Origin: Pandoraea fibrosis
GTDB taxonomy: Bacteria; Pseudomonadota; Gammaproteobacteria; Burkholderiales; Burkholderiaceae
Assembly (NCBI RefSeq): GCF_000807775.2
Contig: NZ_CP047385.1
Span: 1,302,001 to 1,366,000, forward strand
DNA length: 64,000 nt
Direction: 5' to 3'
Shown: positions 54,004 to 62,660 of the stretch, piece after piece
How positions within the stretch are numbered: the stretch's first letter is position 1
How the letters are laid out: each line of letters opens with the position of its first letter
Program-made: the position numbers and the translations under genes
The notes under the pieces: model-generated
Databases searched by the model: none
Seen by the model: only the letters and a program-made list of their open reading frames with translations
What the model was told of the DNA's origin: nothing

Positions 54004-54834
54004 CTAAGGCATACGCGGTGCCGGGGGTTGGTGAAGACGGCCTTGCAGCGTGTCGCGCAGACGCGCGGCCGTCAGCTCGCCCAGATGGGCGTCGACCAGA
54101 CGGCCGTTCGTATCGAAGAACAACGTGGTGGGCAGTCCGCGTGCGCCAGCCGCCTGCATGGCTTGCGAGGCGGGATCGAGCAGCAGATCGTCGAACTCAA
54201 GCCCCTGCGACTGCACGAATGCCTCGACCGTGTGCGCGGTCTCGCCCTGATTGATCATGAGGAATCGCACATCCGGGTAGTCGCCTTGCGCCTTGGCGAG
54301 CACCGGCATTTCGCGGCGGCATGGCGGGCACCAGCTTGCCCACAGATTCATCACGACGGGGCTGCCGCGATAGGCATCGAGCGAGACGGGCTGCCCCGTC
54401 ACCGTCGATAGCGTCAACGAGGGCAGCGGCGGCGCGGCGCGTTGCATTGCGCTCAAGCCCGCTTGTGCGGCGCCCCAGATGGCGACGCCGGCGGCGAAGC
54501 CGTAAAGCATTGGCCGGCGTCGAGCGGGATGACGTCGCACGCGCCACAGCGCCCAGCCGAGCGCGACGGGCAGGCCGGCCCAGACCAGGAAGCCGCCGTC
54601 GCCAATCGCAATGATGGACATCGGGGCTGCCACGTAATCGGGCCACCAGCGCAGCACGTAAGCAAAGCGTGCGACAAGCAGGCCGACGAACAGGGCGTCG
54701 ATCAACGTGCTGGCAGCGGCGCGGCGCGGATCGGTGTCCGTGTTGCGCAGGAGATAGCGCGCAACGAGCCACGCGACCGCCATCGCTGCGGCCACGGCGA
54801 CCGTCTGCACCGAGAAGGGACCAAGGCCCGTCAT
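54004..54834 (-). CDS. dsbE: TlpA/DsbE-type thioredoxin with multi-helix membrane domain
   Basis: The 276-residue protein has about four N-terminal membrane helices (residues 8-130), a stretch (VGLLVARFAYVLRWWPDY...DGGFLVWAGLP) reminiscent of prolipoprotein diacylglyceryl transferase, and then a periplasmic thioredoxin domain with C169-P-P-C172 (WASWCPPCRRE). The domain would act as a reductase handing electrons to substrates. Its ATG overlaps the dsbD stop (ATGA). Ordinary DsbE has a single membrane anchor, so the polytopic N-terminus is unusual. Confidence 0.9.
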   Translation of the reverse strand: MTGLGPFSVQTVAVAAAMAVAWLVARYLLRNTDTDPRRAAASTLIDALFVGLLVARFAYVLRWWPDYVAAPMSIIAIGDGGFLVWAGLPVALGWALWRVRRHPARRRPMLYGFAAGVAIWGAAQAGLSAMQRAAPPLPSLTLSTVTGQPVSLDAYRGSPVVMNLWASWCPPCRREMPVLAKAQGDYPDVRFLMINQGETAHTVEAFVQSQGLEFDDLLLDPASQAMQAAGARGLPTTLFFDTNGRLVDAHLGELTAARLRDTLQGRLHQPPAPRMP

Positions 54835-56651
54835 ACGGCCCCCGCTGCGTCGAGGCGACGCAGGAAATTGCGGGCGTCGAGTTCGCCGACCATGCGTTGT
54901 GCGCGTACTTCCTTGCCGTTTGCGTCGATCAGGATGAGCGTGGGCGGTCCCAGGACTCCCCAGCGTTTCATCAACGCCTGATCGATCGCGTCGTGCTTCG
55001 TCACGTCGGGGCGCAGTACCTGCATGCGGGCCAGTCTCGCCGCGACGGCGGGGTCTCCGAACACATTGCGCTCGATGACATGACAGCTCACACACCAGTC
55101 CGCGTAAAAATCGATCAACGTCCATTGCCCCTTCGCGGCAGCTTGCGCGATGCGGGCGTCGACGTCTTCCGCCGACTTGACGCTCACATACTCGAACGCC
55201 TTGTCGCTACGAGCGCTCGCGCTGCCCACAATGGCGGCGCTCCCCCGTTCCAGCGGCCGCAGCACCGACTCGCTGCCCGAAGCTGCTCCGACGAGCAGGA
55301 GCACCGACCAGAGGCCCGCCAGTGCCGACGCGAACGTCAGCGTCCAGCCTGCCGGCTTGCCGCGTAGCGGCCATGCCCAGGCGGCGAACCCGACGGCGAC
55401 TCCGAGGCCCAGCGCCCCCCAGAGCAGCAGACTGACGTGACCGGGCAGGAAGCGGCTCAACATCAGAATGGCCATGCCCGTCATGACGTAGGCGAAGGCA
55501 ATGCGCACGCGAACCATCCACGCGCCCGGGCGCGGCAGCACTCGCGAGCCGAACAGGGCGATCGCAAGCAATGGCAGACCCATTCCAAGCCCCAGCGCGA
55601 ACAGGGCGATTCCGCCCATCCAGGCGTTACCCGTCTGGCTGATATAGAGCAAGGCACCGGCCAGGGGGGCCGTCATGCACGGGCCGACAAGTAGGGCCGA
55701 GAGGAAGCCGAGTGCCGCAGCGCCTGCAAGACTGCCGCCGGTGCGTTGATGTCCGGCGGCGTCGAGCCGACTCGTCACGAACTCCGGCAAACGCAATTCG
55801 AACAGACCGAACAGCGAGGCGGCCAGCACGAGGAACAGTGCCGCGAAGGCACCCAGCAACCACTGCGATTGCAACGTCGCCTGCAAATTCGCGCCAGCCA
55901 GACCTGCCGCCACGCCGACGGCGGCATACGTGAGCGCCATCGCGAGCACATACGACAGCGACAGGGCCAGTGCACGCCAGGGTGCCGGGCGATGGCCCAC
56001 GATCATCGTCGAGACGATCGGGATCATCGGCAACGTGCATGGGGTAAAGGCGAGCAGCAGCCCGAAGCCGAAGAACAGCAGCGTCGCCGCGACGGGGCCG
56101 ACCGTGGCCAGCCGGTGCGCGGCGGCCTGATCTTCCGCGAGCGGCGCGGGGGCGGCGTTGGTTTCAACAGAAGGCGCGGCGGGTATCGCGAAGATTGCTG
56201 GCGTATCGGGTGTCGATGCCATGCCCCCGGGCAAGACAACTTGCATCGTCTGCGGTGGATAGCAGATGCCCGCGTCCGCACACCCTTGCCAGTGCAGCGT
56301 CATGGGGCCCGATGTTGCCGCCGGCAGACGAATGCGCAGTGCATCCGCCGTATAGATCTCCGTATCGCCGAAGAACTCGTCCGAATGCTTCGCGCCCTCG
56401 GAGAGCGTCAGATCGACCGGCTTGCCCGAGGCATCCTCCGCACGCAGCGAATGCCGGTAAACGTAGTACTCCTTCGCAACATGTCCGATAACCTCAAGCT
56501 GCTCATCCACCCGATTCACGGGGGAGAGAGTGAGCACCTGCGACGCGTCGAGAAACGTCGGCTCGCTTTGCCACGGAAACGCATCGGCGGTACGCATTGC
56601 GCCGAGCGCACCGAGCAAAATCACAAAGAGGTAGAAAAAGCGCCGTAGCAA
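54831..56651 (-). CDS. dsbD: Thiol:disulfide interchange protein DsbD
   Basis: The 606-residue transmembrane reductase moves electrons from cytoplasmic thioredoxin to periplasmic partners. It has a signal peptide, the nDsbD domain (about 25-165, active cysteines in CADAGICYPPQ), eight TM helices (with AFTPCTLPMIPI) and a C-terminal thioredoxin domain with C520-V-S-C523. The start is TTG at 56651, supported by AGGAG seven bases upstream and by a canonical signal peptide. The three-gene operon is divergent from a two-component system. Confidence 0.95.
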   Translation of the reverse strand: MLRRFFYLFVILLGALGAMRTADAFPWQSEPTFLDASQVLTLSPVNRVDEQLEVIGHVAKEYYVYRHSLRAEDASGKPVDLTLSEGAKHSDEFFGDTEIYTADALRIRLPAATSGPMTLHWQGCADAGICYPPQTMQVVLPGGMASTPDTPAIFAIPAAPSVETNAAPAPLAEDQAAAHRLATVGPVAATLLFFGFGLLLAFTPCTLPMIPIVSTMIVGHRPAPWRALALSLSYVLAMALTYAAVGVAAGLAGANLQATLQSQWLLGAFAALFLVLAASLFGLFELRLPEFVTSRLDAAGHQRTGGSLAGAAALGFLSALLVGPCMTAPLAGALLYISQTGNAWMGGIALFALGLGMGLPLLAIALFGSRVLPRPGAWMVRVRIAFAYVMTGMAILMLSRFLPGHVSLLLWGALGLGVAVGFAAWAWPLRGKPAGWTLTFASALAGLWSVLLLVGAASGSESVLRPLERGSAAIVGSASARSDKAFEYVSVKSAEDVDARIAQAAAKGQWTLIDFYADWCVSCHVIERNVFGDPAVAARLARMQVLRPDVTKHDAIDQALMKRWGVLGPPTLILIDANGKEVRAQRMVGELDARNFLRRLDAAGAV

Positions 56652-56703
56652 ATCGGTTCTCCTGAAGGCGTTCCAAAGCAGGGAGAAGCGTGCCCCATGT
56701 CGA

Positions 56704-56719
56704 TTAACCGAGAGTTAAC
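56704..56719. promoter_or_regulatory. Direct repeat TTAAC-N6-TTAAC, candidate response-regulator box
   Basis: Two TTAAC copies with 11-base periodicity lie in the 171-base gap between divergent dsbD and the response regulator. This spacing puts both half-sites on one face of the helix, as OmpR-family dimers require. It lies closer to dsbD and would suit activation of the dsb operon. Confidence 0.55.
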
Positions 56720-56772
56720 GCGCGACGTCCGTGTTGGTTACGCGCCCATGCCGTGTCCGAAGCGTGCAACGA

Positions 56773-56791
56773 GTTACGCAAATTACGTAAC
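56773..56791. promoter_or_regulatory. Inverted repeat GTTACG-N7-CGTAAC before the response-regulator gene
   Basis: A perfect six-base inverted repeat is located about 30-50 bases before the response-regulator ATG. It may be a second operator or autoregulation site. Confidence 0.4.
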
Positions 56792-56822
56792 ATGACGCCG
56801 TCATCACAGGAGGTGCGAAGTC

Positions 56823-57488
56823 ATGCGAGTGCTGTTGGTTGAGGACGATGCGTTGATCGCGAGCGGCATTGTCGCCGGATTGGCGGTGTTGGGCATTGCG
56901 GTTGCGCATGCGTCGAGCGGGTCGGCGGCGGTGTGTGCGCATGCGGAGAACACCTTCGACGCGTTGGTGCTCGATCTGGGTTTGCCCGATGAAGATGGCC
57001 TTCAGGTGTTGGCCCGGATTCGTGCGGTGGAGCCGGACGTCCCAGTGCTCATCCTGACCGCGCGCGACGCCATCGAACATCGGATTGCGGGGTTGAACAG
57101 CGGTGCGGACGACTACATGGTCAAGCCCTTCGATTTGCGCGAGCTGGCGGCGCGGTTGCATGCATTGATGCGTCGCACGCAGGGGCGTGCTGCGCAGATC
57201 ATCGAAGCCGGGCCGCTCCGGCTGGAGCCGGCGAGCGGATTGGCGTGGCTCGACGACGCGCCCGTGGAGCTTTCGCGAAAGGAGGTCGACTTGCTGGCGC
57301 ATCTGGCGAGTACGCGGGGCCGATGGCTGACGCCCGACATGTTGCATGAACGGCTATATGGTTTGTCCGAGCGTGTGAACAGCAATGCCCTGAACGTCCA
57401 CATTCACAACGTGCGTCGCAAGTTGGGGGGCGATGTCATTCAGACGGCGCGAGGTTTGGGCTATCGATTGGGGTGGGCGTTGTCATGA
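56823..57488 (+). CDS. dsbR: OmpR-family response regulator, DsbR-like
   Basis: The 221-residue regulator has a receiver domain with phospho-acceptor D51 (LVLDLGLPDEDG), switch Thr and K109-region, and a C-terminal winged helix (about 125-218, ending GYRLGW). ATG has AGGAGG about eight bases upstream. The gene order RR-HK divergent from dsbD-dsbE-dsbG matches the copper-responsive DsbRS system described in Pseudomonas aeruginosa, so induction by copper or thiol stress is inferred. Confidence 0.9.
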   Translation: MRVLLVEDDALIASGIVAGLAVLGIAVAHASSGSAAVCAHAENTFDALVLDLGLPDEDGLQVLARIRAVEPDVPVLILTARDAIEHRIAGLNSGADDYMVKPFDLRELAARLHALMRRTQGRAAQIIEAGPLRLEPASGLAWLDDAPVELSRKEVDLLAHLASTRGRWLTPDMLHERLYGLSERVNSNALNVHIHNVRRKLGGDVIQTARGLGYRLGWALS

Positions 57489-58897
57489 GTCTTCGACTGA
57501 GAGCGGTACTGATCGCGGGCATTGCGTTGATCGCACTGTGGGTGGTGGCAGCGGGATGGATGATGCGTGGCGTGCAGGCCAACCTGGACAGGGCGTTGGA
57601 TGAGCGTCTGGCGATGTCGGCCCGAATGGTATCGGGGTTATTGGCGAGAGCCGAGTTATTGCCGGTGGGCCCGAGTGCGGGGCAGTCCGATTGGGGGGAC
57701 GTGATACGTGTGGGCACCAATGACGGAATCGCGTGCGAGATCCGTTCCGTGCATGGTGCGGTGTTGGCGCGAACCGACGGTGGGCCACTGGCAACGGAGA
57801 AGGCATTGCCGTTGGGATTCAGCACCATGGAAGTCGACGGCAAGCATTGGCGAATCTATGTATTGCAGGATGAGCGTGGCTATCAGGTCATGACGGCGGA
57901 TGGATTGGAGAAGCGCGCAGGCCTCACAAGTGCGCTGTTGAGGGCGGCGGGCATACCGTTCCTGATTGCGGTGGTGGGTGGTCTGATGGCGTTATGGATT
58001 GGTATCGGGCGAGGATTGTCGCCATTGGAGACATTACGTGCGACGTTGCGCAACAAGCGAGCGGACGACACGGCGCCGATCGATCTGGGGCGTGCGCCGG
58101 CGGAGCTGCGCCCGGTAGTCTCGGCATTAAACGGCTTATTGGATCGCCTGACGCTGGCATTGACGCATCAGAGGGCGTTCACCGACGCGGCGGCGCATGA
58201 ACTGCGGACTCCATTGACGGCCATCGACACGCACATACAGGTCGCGGGGATCACGAGTGGCGTGTCGGCGAGGCAGGCGTTACAGCAGGCGGGCATTGGC
58301 GTGCGGCGATTGCGGCACACGCTGGATCAGATGATGACATTGGCGCGCGCAGAGGCATCGACCCATACCAAGGACGAATGCAAATCGTTGCGAACCGCAA
58401 TAGCGGAAGCCGTGAGTGAATGGGAAGAGACGGATCGGGGCCCCGTTCCGCCGCGAGTTGGGTCTATGTCTGAGTGGCGGAATGGGGCTCCGGTCCGTCG
58501 TGGGGCACCACGGGTCGCAATTAGCATGGCGTGTGAAGACCGTGGCACGGCGATACCGCATTCGATGTTGAGCACGGCGATAAGGAACCTGGTGGACAAT
58601 GCGTTGCGCTACTCACCGGAGGGAAGCGCGGTGGATCTGACGGTGGAGATGGACGCGTTACGACAGCGATACAGCATCGAGGTGGCGGATCGGGGCCCGG
58701 GCTTGGCGCCGGAGCAAGCGGCACAGATGGGGCAGCGTTTTTGGCGCGCAGACCGGGGCCGGAAGCACGGCGAAGGCGCGGGACTGGGGATCTCCATTGT
58801 GCGGGCGATAGCGTCGCGTTTCGGTGCGGCGCTCGAGTTCGCACCGCGTGAGGGTGGTGGATTGGTGGCTCGGATCGAGGTACCGATGGGGCGATGA
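57485..58897 (+). CDS. dsbS: Sensor histidine kinase, DsbS-like
   Basis: The 470-residue kinase has TM1 (about 9-29), a periplasmic domain of about 125 residues, TM2 (about 154-173), a short HAMP-like linker, the H-box AAHELRTPL with His238, and an ATPase domain (N-box LRNLVDNALRYS, GLGI). Cys84 is the only cysteine in the periplasmic part; the Pseudomonas DsbS senses copper through one periplasmic cysteine at a similar position. ATG 57485 overlaps the regulator stop (ATGA). Confidence 0.92.
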   Translation: MSLRLRAVLIAGIALIALWVVAAGWMMRGVQANLDRALDERLAMSARMVSGLLARAELLPVGPSAGQSDWGDVIRVGTNDGIACEIRSVHGAVLARTDGGPLATEKALPLGFSTMEVDGKHWRIYVLQDERGYQVMTADGLEKRAGLTSALLRAAGIPFLIAVVGGLMALWIGIGRGLSPLETLRATLRNKRADDTAPIDLGRAPAELRPVVSALNGLLDRLTLALTHQRAFTDAAAHELRTPLTAIDTHIQVAGITSGVSARQALQQAGIGVRRLRHTLDQMMTLARAEASTHTKDECKSLRTAIAEAVSEWEETDRGPVPPRVGSMSEWRNGAPVRRGAPRVAISMACEDRGTAIPHSMLSTAIRNLVDNALRYSPEGSAVDLTVEMDALRQRYSIEVADRGPGLAPEQAAQMGQRFWRADRGRKHGEGAGLGISIVRAIASRFGAALEFAPREGGGLVARIEVPMGR

Positions 58898-58932
58898 CCG
58901 AAGGAAGGTCGGCGCATCGCCCGTGTTGGATG

Positions 58933-61350
58933 TCAGCGGGTTGACTTCGCTTTGACGGCGGCGGCTGTCCGGGTTGTCTTCGCTGCGGCGGTGCGTTTGC
59001 GCGGGGACGTGGCCGGTGTTGCGACCTTCCGTGGTGCGGAGGTTGCACGCGCCTTGCGAGGTGTCGTCGCATGCCCAGGCGATGACTGCACGGCCGCCTG
59101 CTTCGACGCCACGCGCTCGAACACCGCCAACACCTGTTCCAGATCGCGTTGCTCGCCGCCGTCGAGCGGCACGGCGAAGCTCAGATCCTTCACCGCCTTG
59201 GCCACTCGCCGGATATCCGCGGGTGTCGAGTGGGCAAGCATGCCGGGAATCGCTTCCATCGCGGCGTCGGGGTCCATGCGCAGCAACCCGGCCTGACGCC
59301 GGATCATCTCGCGGAACTGCTCGATCGAGATATCGTTCTCGCCACGCGGCAGCGAGCGAGCAAGGTTGAACTGACGCTCGTCGGCCTCACCATGCAGACG
59401 ATGCACCCAGATCAGTGCGCGAATGCCGGCTTCCAGCAGACCGCCCTGATGCAGTTCGTGACGGCGATGGGCCAACGACTGCGCGACAAAGGCAACGTGC
59501 TCCGGCGACGTGCCCGGATGCACCCGGACTGCCGCGTCGTCGCTGCCATGCAGCCCGGCGAGCGCCTGCACCCATGGTTGGCCGTAAATCCATTCGAAAG
59601 CCTTCTCGTAGCCGTCGTCGCGCATATCGCGATAGAAGTTGAGCGATTGCTCGATGGCGCTCGACACCGCCGATTCCAGCGCAAGAAAGGGGTTGTCCGA
59701 CGCCACCGGATGCCGCGTTTCCCGCACGCGCTCTGCCTTTTCGGCGAACGGAACCGCGAACGGATTGCGATCCGACCAAAGCTCGTAACTCACCCGAAGC
59801 GGATGCAGCAGACGCATCCAGTACGCCGAATTCGGCGTGACCATCGCCTGCACCCAAGGTTGCACCAGACTGCGATACAAACCGAGATTGATGTCCGACA
59901 GATGCGCCACCGCTGCGAAACGCCGGTCGCTCTCGCTATCCGGTTGCACAATGGCGCGCACATCCTCGACACTGCGTCGCTGAATCGACATCACATAATC
60001 GCCATCGATCAGTTCCCGATGCGGCGTGTCTTGCGTCTTGTTGGCGATCTGCGCCTGATAAATGCCGGCGGGCAGCACATCGATCAGATCGATATTGTTG
60101 ACGAACTTGCGGTGCTCCTTGCGCCCCGTGCTGCCCGACACGAAGATGCCGAGATGGCCGATGCTGTCGTGCGTGGCGTAGACGATCGTCTGATCGTGAC
60201 TGAGCACTTCCGCGTCATCGCGATACATGTCCGTCACGAAGCCCAACGCTTGCGGTGGCGGCGTAATGTTGTCGCCATACGAGCAAAACACCACGATCGG
60301 GGAGCGGATATTGCGCAGATCGATCCGGATGCCGTCGCTCGTGATCAACTCCGCACTCGTGAGCCGATTGCCGACGAACAGGTTATCGACGATGTACTGC
60401 ATCTCCTGCGCGTTCAGGAACACATGTCCGCCCCAGTACTTCTCGAAGCTGAGATAGCGCGGTGCCTCCGTGTCGACGTTGGCGTACAGGTGATACTTCT
60501 TGCGCCACAGCGTGTTGGCCGGATCGAGATTCTCGAAGTTCTGCACCAGCCATGCGCCGTCGAAACGCCCGTCGCCCAGATCGCTGGTGAGCGCCGTCAA
60601 CCAGCTGCCACCGAGCAAACCGCCCGAATACCGCATCGGGTTGCGTCCGCGCCAGCCGGCCCAGTACGACAACGGTGCGCCGGCCACAATGATCGGCCCG
60701 AACAATTCAGGACGCATCGCCGCCGTCATCAACACCTGCCAGCCCGCCTGACAGTTGCCGATGACCGCCGGCTTGCCCGCACTCTCGGGGTGCAGCGAAA
60801 TCACCTTCTCCAGAAACGCGGCCTCGGCGTGCATCACGTCCTCCACCGTCTGACCGGGCACCGGATCGGGCAGAAAGCCCACGAAATAGCACGGATGCCC
60901 TGCACGCAGGGCTGCGCCGATTTCGCTGTCGGGCTTGAAGCCGCCAATGCCCGGGCCGTGTCCCGCGCGAGGGTCGACGACCACAAAGGGTCGAGCGTTT
61001 GGCTGCGTGGGAGAGGCGTCCGACGGCAGAATGCGCATCAGGCAGTAATTGCACGGACGGGGCAGGTCGTGCCCGTCGAGGATCACCTCGGCCGGAAAGT
61101 CGAGCACATTCGGCGCCGATTCGGCGAGGTGAGCCTGATACTGATTGCCGCGCTGGCGCATGACGTCGGCGAACAACACGCTGCGCTGCCACGCGTCGAG
61201 CGCATATTCGGCAGCGGCCGCCATCCACGGTAGATTCGACAGCCACGGGTTGGCGGCGAGCCAGGGAGCATCGGCCGCAGGGGGCGCGTCGGCAGACGCG
61301 GTGGCGCGCGATGTTCGGCGTTGGAGTGCGGCAGACGACTTGGCAGGCAT
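58933..61350 (-). CDS. DUF3141 PHA-synthase-like alpha/beta hydrolase with basic tail
   Basis: The 805-residue cytoplasmic protein has a lipase-like box G-N-C200-Q-A-G with a Cys nucleophile, as in PHA synthases (Gx-Cys-xGG), and downstream Asp/His candidates in FCSYGDNITPP and DSIGHLGIFVSG. The region after residue 560 is helical with no known domain. The last 70 residues are Ala/Lys/Thr-rich (AAAKTTRTAAAVKAKST), resembling histone-H1-like tails of PhaF-type phasins that bind DNA. It sits 93 bases downstream of an ABC exporter operon. Role in PHB metabolism is suggested by domain and by hbdH elsewhere, but not shown. Confidence 0.82.
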   Translation of the reverse strand: MPAKSSAALQRRTSRATASADAPPAADAPWLAANPWLSNLPWMAAAAEYALDAWQRSVLFADVMRQRGNQYQAHLAESAPNVLDFPAEVILDGHDLPRPCNYCLMRILPSDASPTQPNARPFVVVDPRAGHGPGIGGFKPDSEIGAALRAGHPCYFVGFLPDPVPGQTVEDVMHAEAAFLEKVISLHPESAGKPAVIGNCQAGWQVLMTAAMRPELFGPIIVAGAPLSYWAGWRGRNPMRYSGGLLGGSWLTALTSDLGDGRFDGAWLVQNFENLDPANTLWRKKYHLYANVDTEAPRYLSFEKYWGGHVFLNAQEMQYIVDNLFVGNRLTSAELITSDGIRIDLRNIRSPIVVFCSYGDNITPPPQALGFVTDMYRDDAEVLSHDQTIVYATHDSIGHLGIFVSGSTGRKEHRKFVNNIDLIDVLPAGIYQAQIANKTQDTPHRELIDGDYVMSIQRRSVEDVRAIVQPDSESDRRFAAVAHLSDINLGLYRSLVQPWVQAMVTPNSAYWMRLLHPLRVSYELWSDRNPFAVPFAEKAERVRETRHPVASDNPFLALESAVSSAIEQSLNFYRDMRDDGYEKAFEWIYGQPWVQALAGLHGSDDAAVRVHPGTSPEHVAFVAQSLAHRRHELHQGGLLEAGIRALIWVHRLHGEADERQFNLARSLPRGENDISIEQFREMIRRQAGLLRMDPDAAMEAIPGMLAHSTPADIRRVAKAVKDLSFAVPLDGGEQRDLEQVLAVFERVASKQAAVQSSPGHATTPRKARATSAPRKVATPATSPRKRTAAAKTTRTAAAVKAKSTR

Positions 61351-61442
61351 GATCAAGACCTCGCAAATCCGGCATGACAGGGTTTTGACGAACGCCGCGG
61401 GGGCAGTGCGGGCCCGACGTCGCGGGCCGCAGACCGCAGGCG

Positions 61443-62660
61443 TTACGCCATCGAACTGAGCGTGCGGCGAAAACGTCGCAACGAGAAGGTGAAGAACACG
61501 GCGCCGATGACCGCCAGCGCCACGAACTGCACCCACACGACGCCGATCCCGGCGCCACGGAACAGGATTGCCTGACCCAACTCGACAAAATGCGTCGTGG
61601 GGGCGGCAAGCATGATGTCCTGCACCAGCTTCGGCATGCTTTCGCGCGGCGTGTTCCCGCCCGAGAGCATTTGCAGAGGCAGCAACACCAGAATCAACAA
61701 CATGCCGAACTGCGGCATCGACCGGGCCAGCGTCGCCAGAAAGATGCCCATCGACGTGGTGGCGAACAGATGTAGTGTCGCGCCAAGCAGGAACAGCGCT
61801 ACCGACCCCCCAATCGGCACATGCAGCGCGCCGCTCACGATCAGCCAGAGCGACATGCCTGCGGCGATCAGCACCACCAGCCCCATCGACCAGACCTTCG
61901 CCAGCATGATCTCGGTCGGTGTCACCGGCATGACGAGCAAATGCTCGATCGTGCCGTGTTCGCGTTCGCGAATGAGCGCGGCGCCCGTGAGAATGATCGA
62001 GAGCATCGTGATGTTGTTGATGATCTGCATCAGCGCGCCGAACCAGGCGCGTTCCAGCGTGGGGTTGAAGCGCACCCGCAACGCCAGATCCACCGGCAGT
62101 TCCGGCGTCGATCGGTATCGCTGAAGGAATTCGCGCACCTCCGCCGACACGATCTGCTGCACATACCCGCTGCCGGAGAACGCCTGACTCATGCGTGTGG
62201 CGTCCACATTGAGCTGCACTTCGGCTGCCCGACCCGCCAGAACATCGCGCTGAAAGTTCGGTGGAATGTTCAGGGCAAACGTGTACGCGCCTTCGTCCAT
62301 GCCCCGGTCAACGGCGTCGGCCGTGATCATGCGCGGCATGGTGAACTGTGGCGGGTAGAACGCCGAGACAATGCGCTGCGACAGCGGCGACACATCCTCG
62401 TCCACGATGGCAATCGGCGCGAGGTGCAGCGTATCGGGCTGCGCCGTGGCCGACGAATACACCGATGCCGTGAACGTATAGATGATCAGCACCAGCATCA
62501 TCGGGTCGCGCACAAGACTCCAGAGCTCCTTCACGCCGAGCCGATAAATATTCGCCAGATGCCGCCGCCACGGATGCGTGCGACGCGGCGGCGCGATACT
62601 GGCCTGCGCCGGTGGCGCAGGGGGAGGAGAGGCTTGCGGTGTGCTCGGGCTCGCCATCAT
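61443..62660 (-). CDS. ABC-2 type transporter permease (YhhJ-like)
   Basis: The 405-residue inner-membrane permease has one N-terminal TM (about 45-65), a large periplasmic domain to about residue 190, and five C-terminal TMs with the ABC-2 signature ([33 protein letters not shown]). It would pair with the RbbA-like ATPase/permease upstream to expel a hydrophobic or drug-like substrate together with an HlyD-type protein. The start overlaps the previous stop (ATGA). Confidence 0.9.
   Translation of the reverse strand: MMASPSTPQASPPPAPPAQASIAPPRRTHPWRRHLANIYRLGVKELWSLVRDPMMLVLIIYTFTASVYSSATAQPDTLHLAPIAIVDEDVSPLSQRIVSAFYPPQFTMPRMITADAVDRGMDEGAYTFALNIPPNFQRDVLAGRAAEVQLNVDATRMSQAFSGSGYVQQIVSAEVREFLQRYRSTPELPVDLALRVRFNPTLERAWFGALMQIINNITMLSIILTGAALIREREHGTIEHLLVMPVTPTEIMLAKVWSMGLVVLIAAGMSLWLIVSGALHVPIGGSVALFLLGATLHLFATTSMGIFLATLARSMPQFGMLLILVLLPLQMLSGGNTPRESMPKLVQDIMLAAPTTHFVELGQAILFRGAGIGVVWVQFVALAVIGAVFFTFSLRRFRRTLSSMA

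Noticed and set aside
59149..61233. A 694-codon plus-strand frame opposite the DUF3141 gene
   Set aside because: Antisense shadow with low-complexity Arg/His composition.
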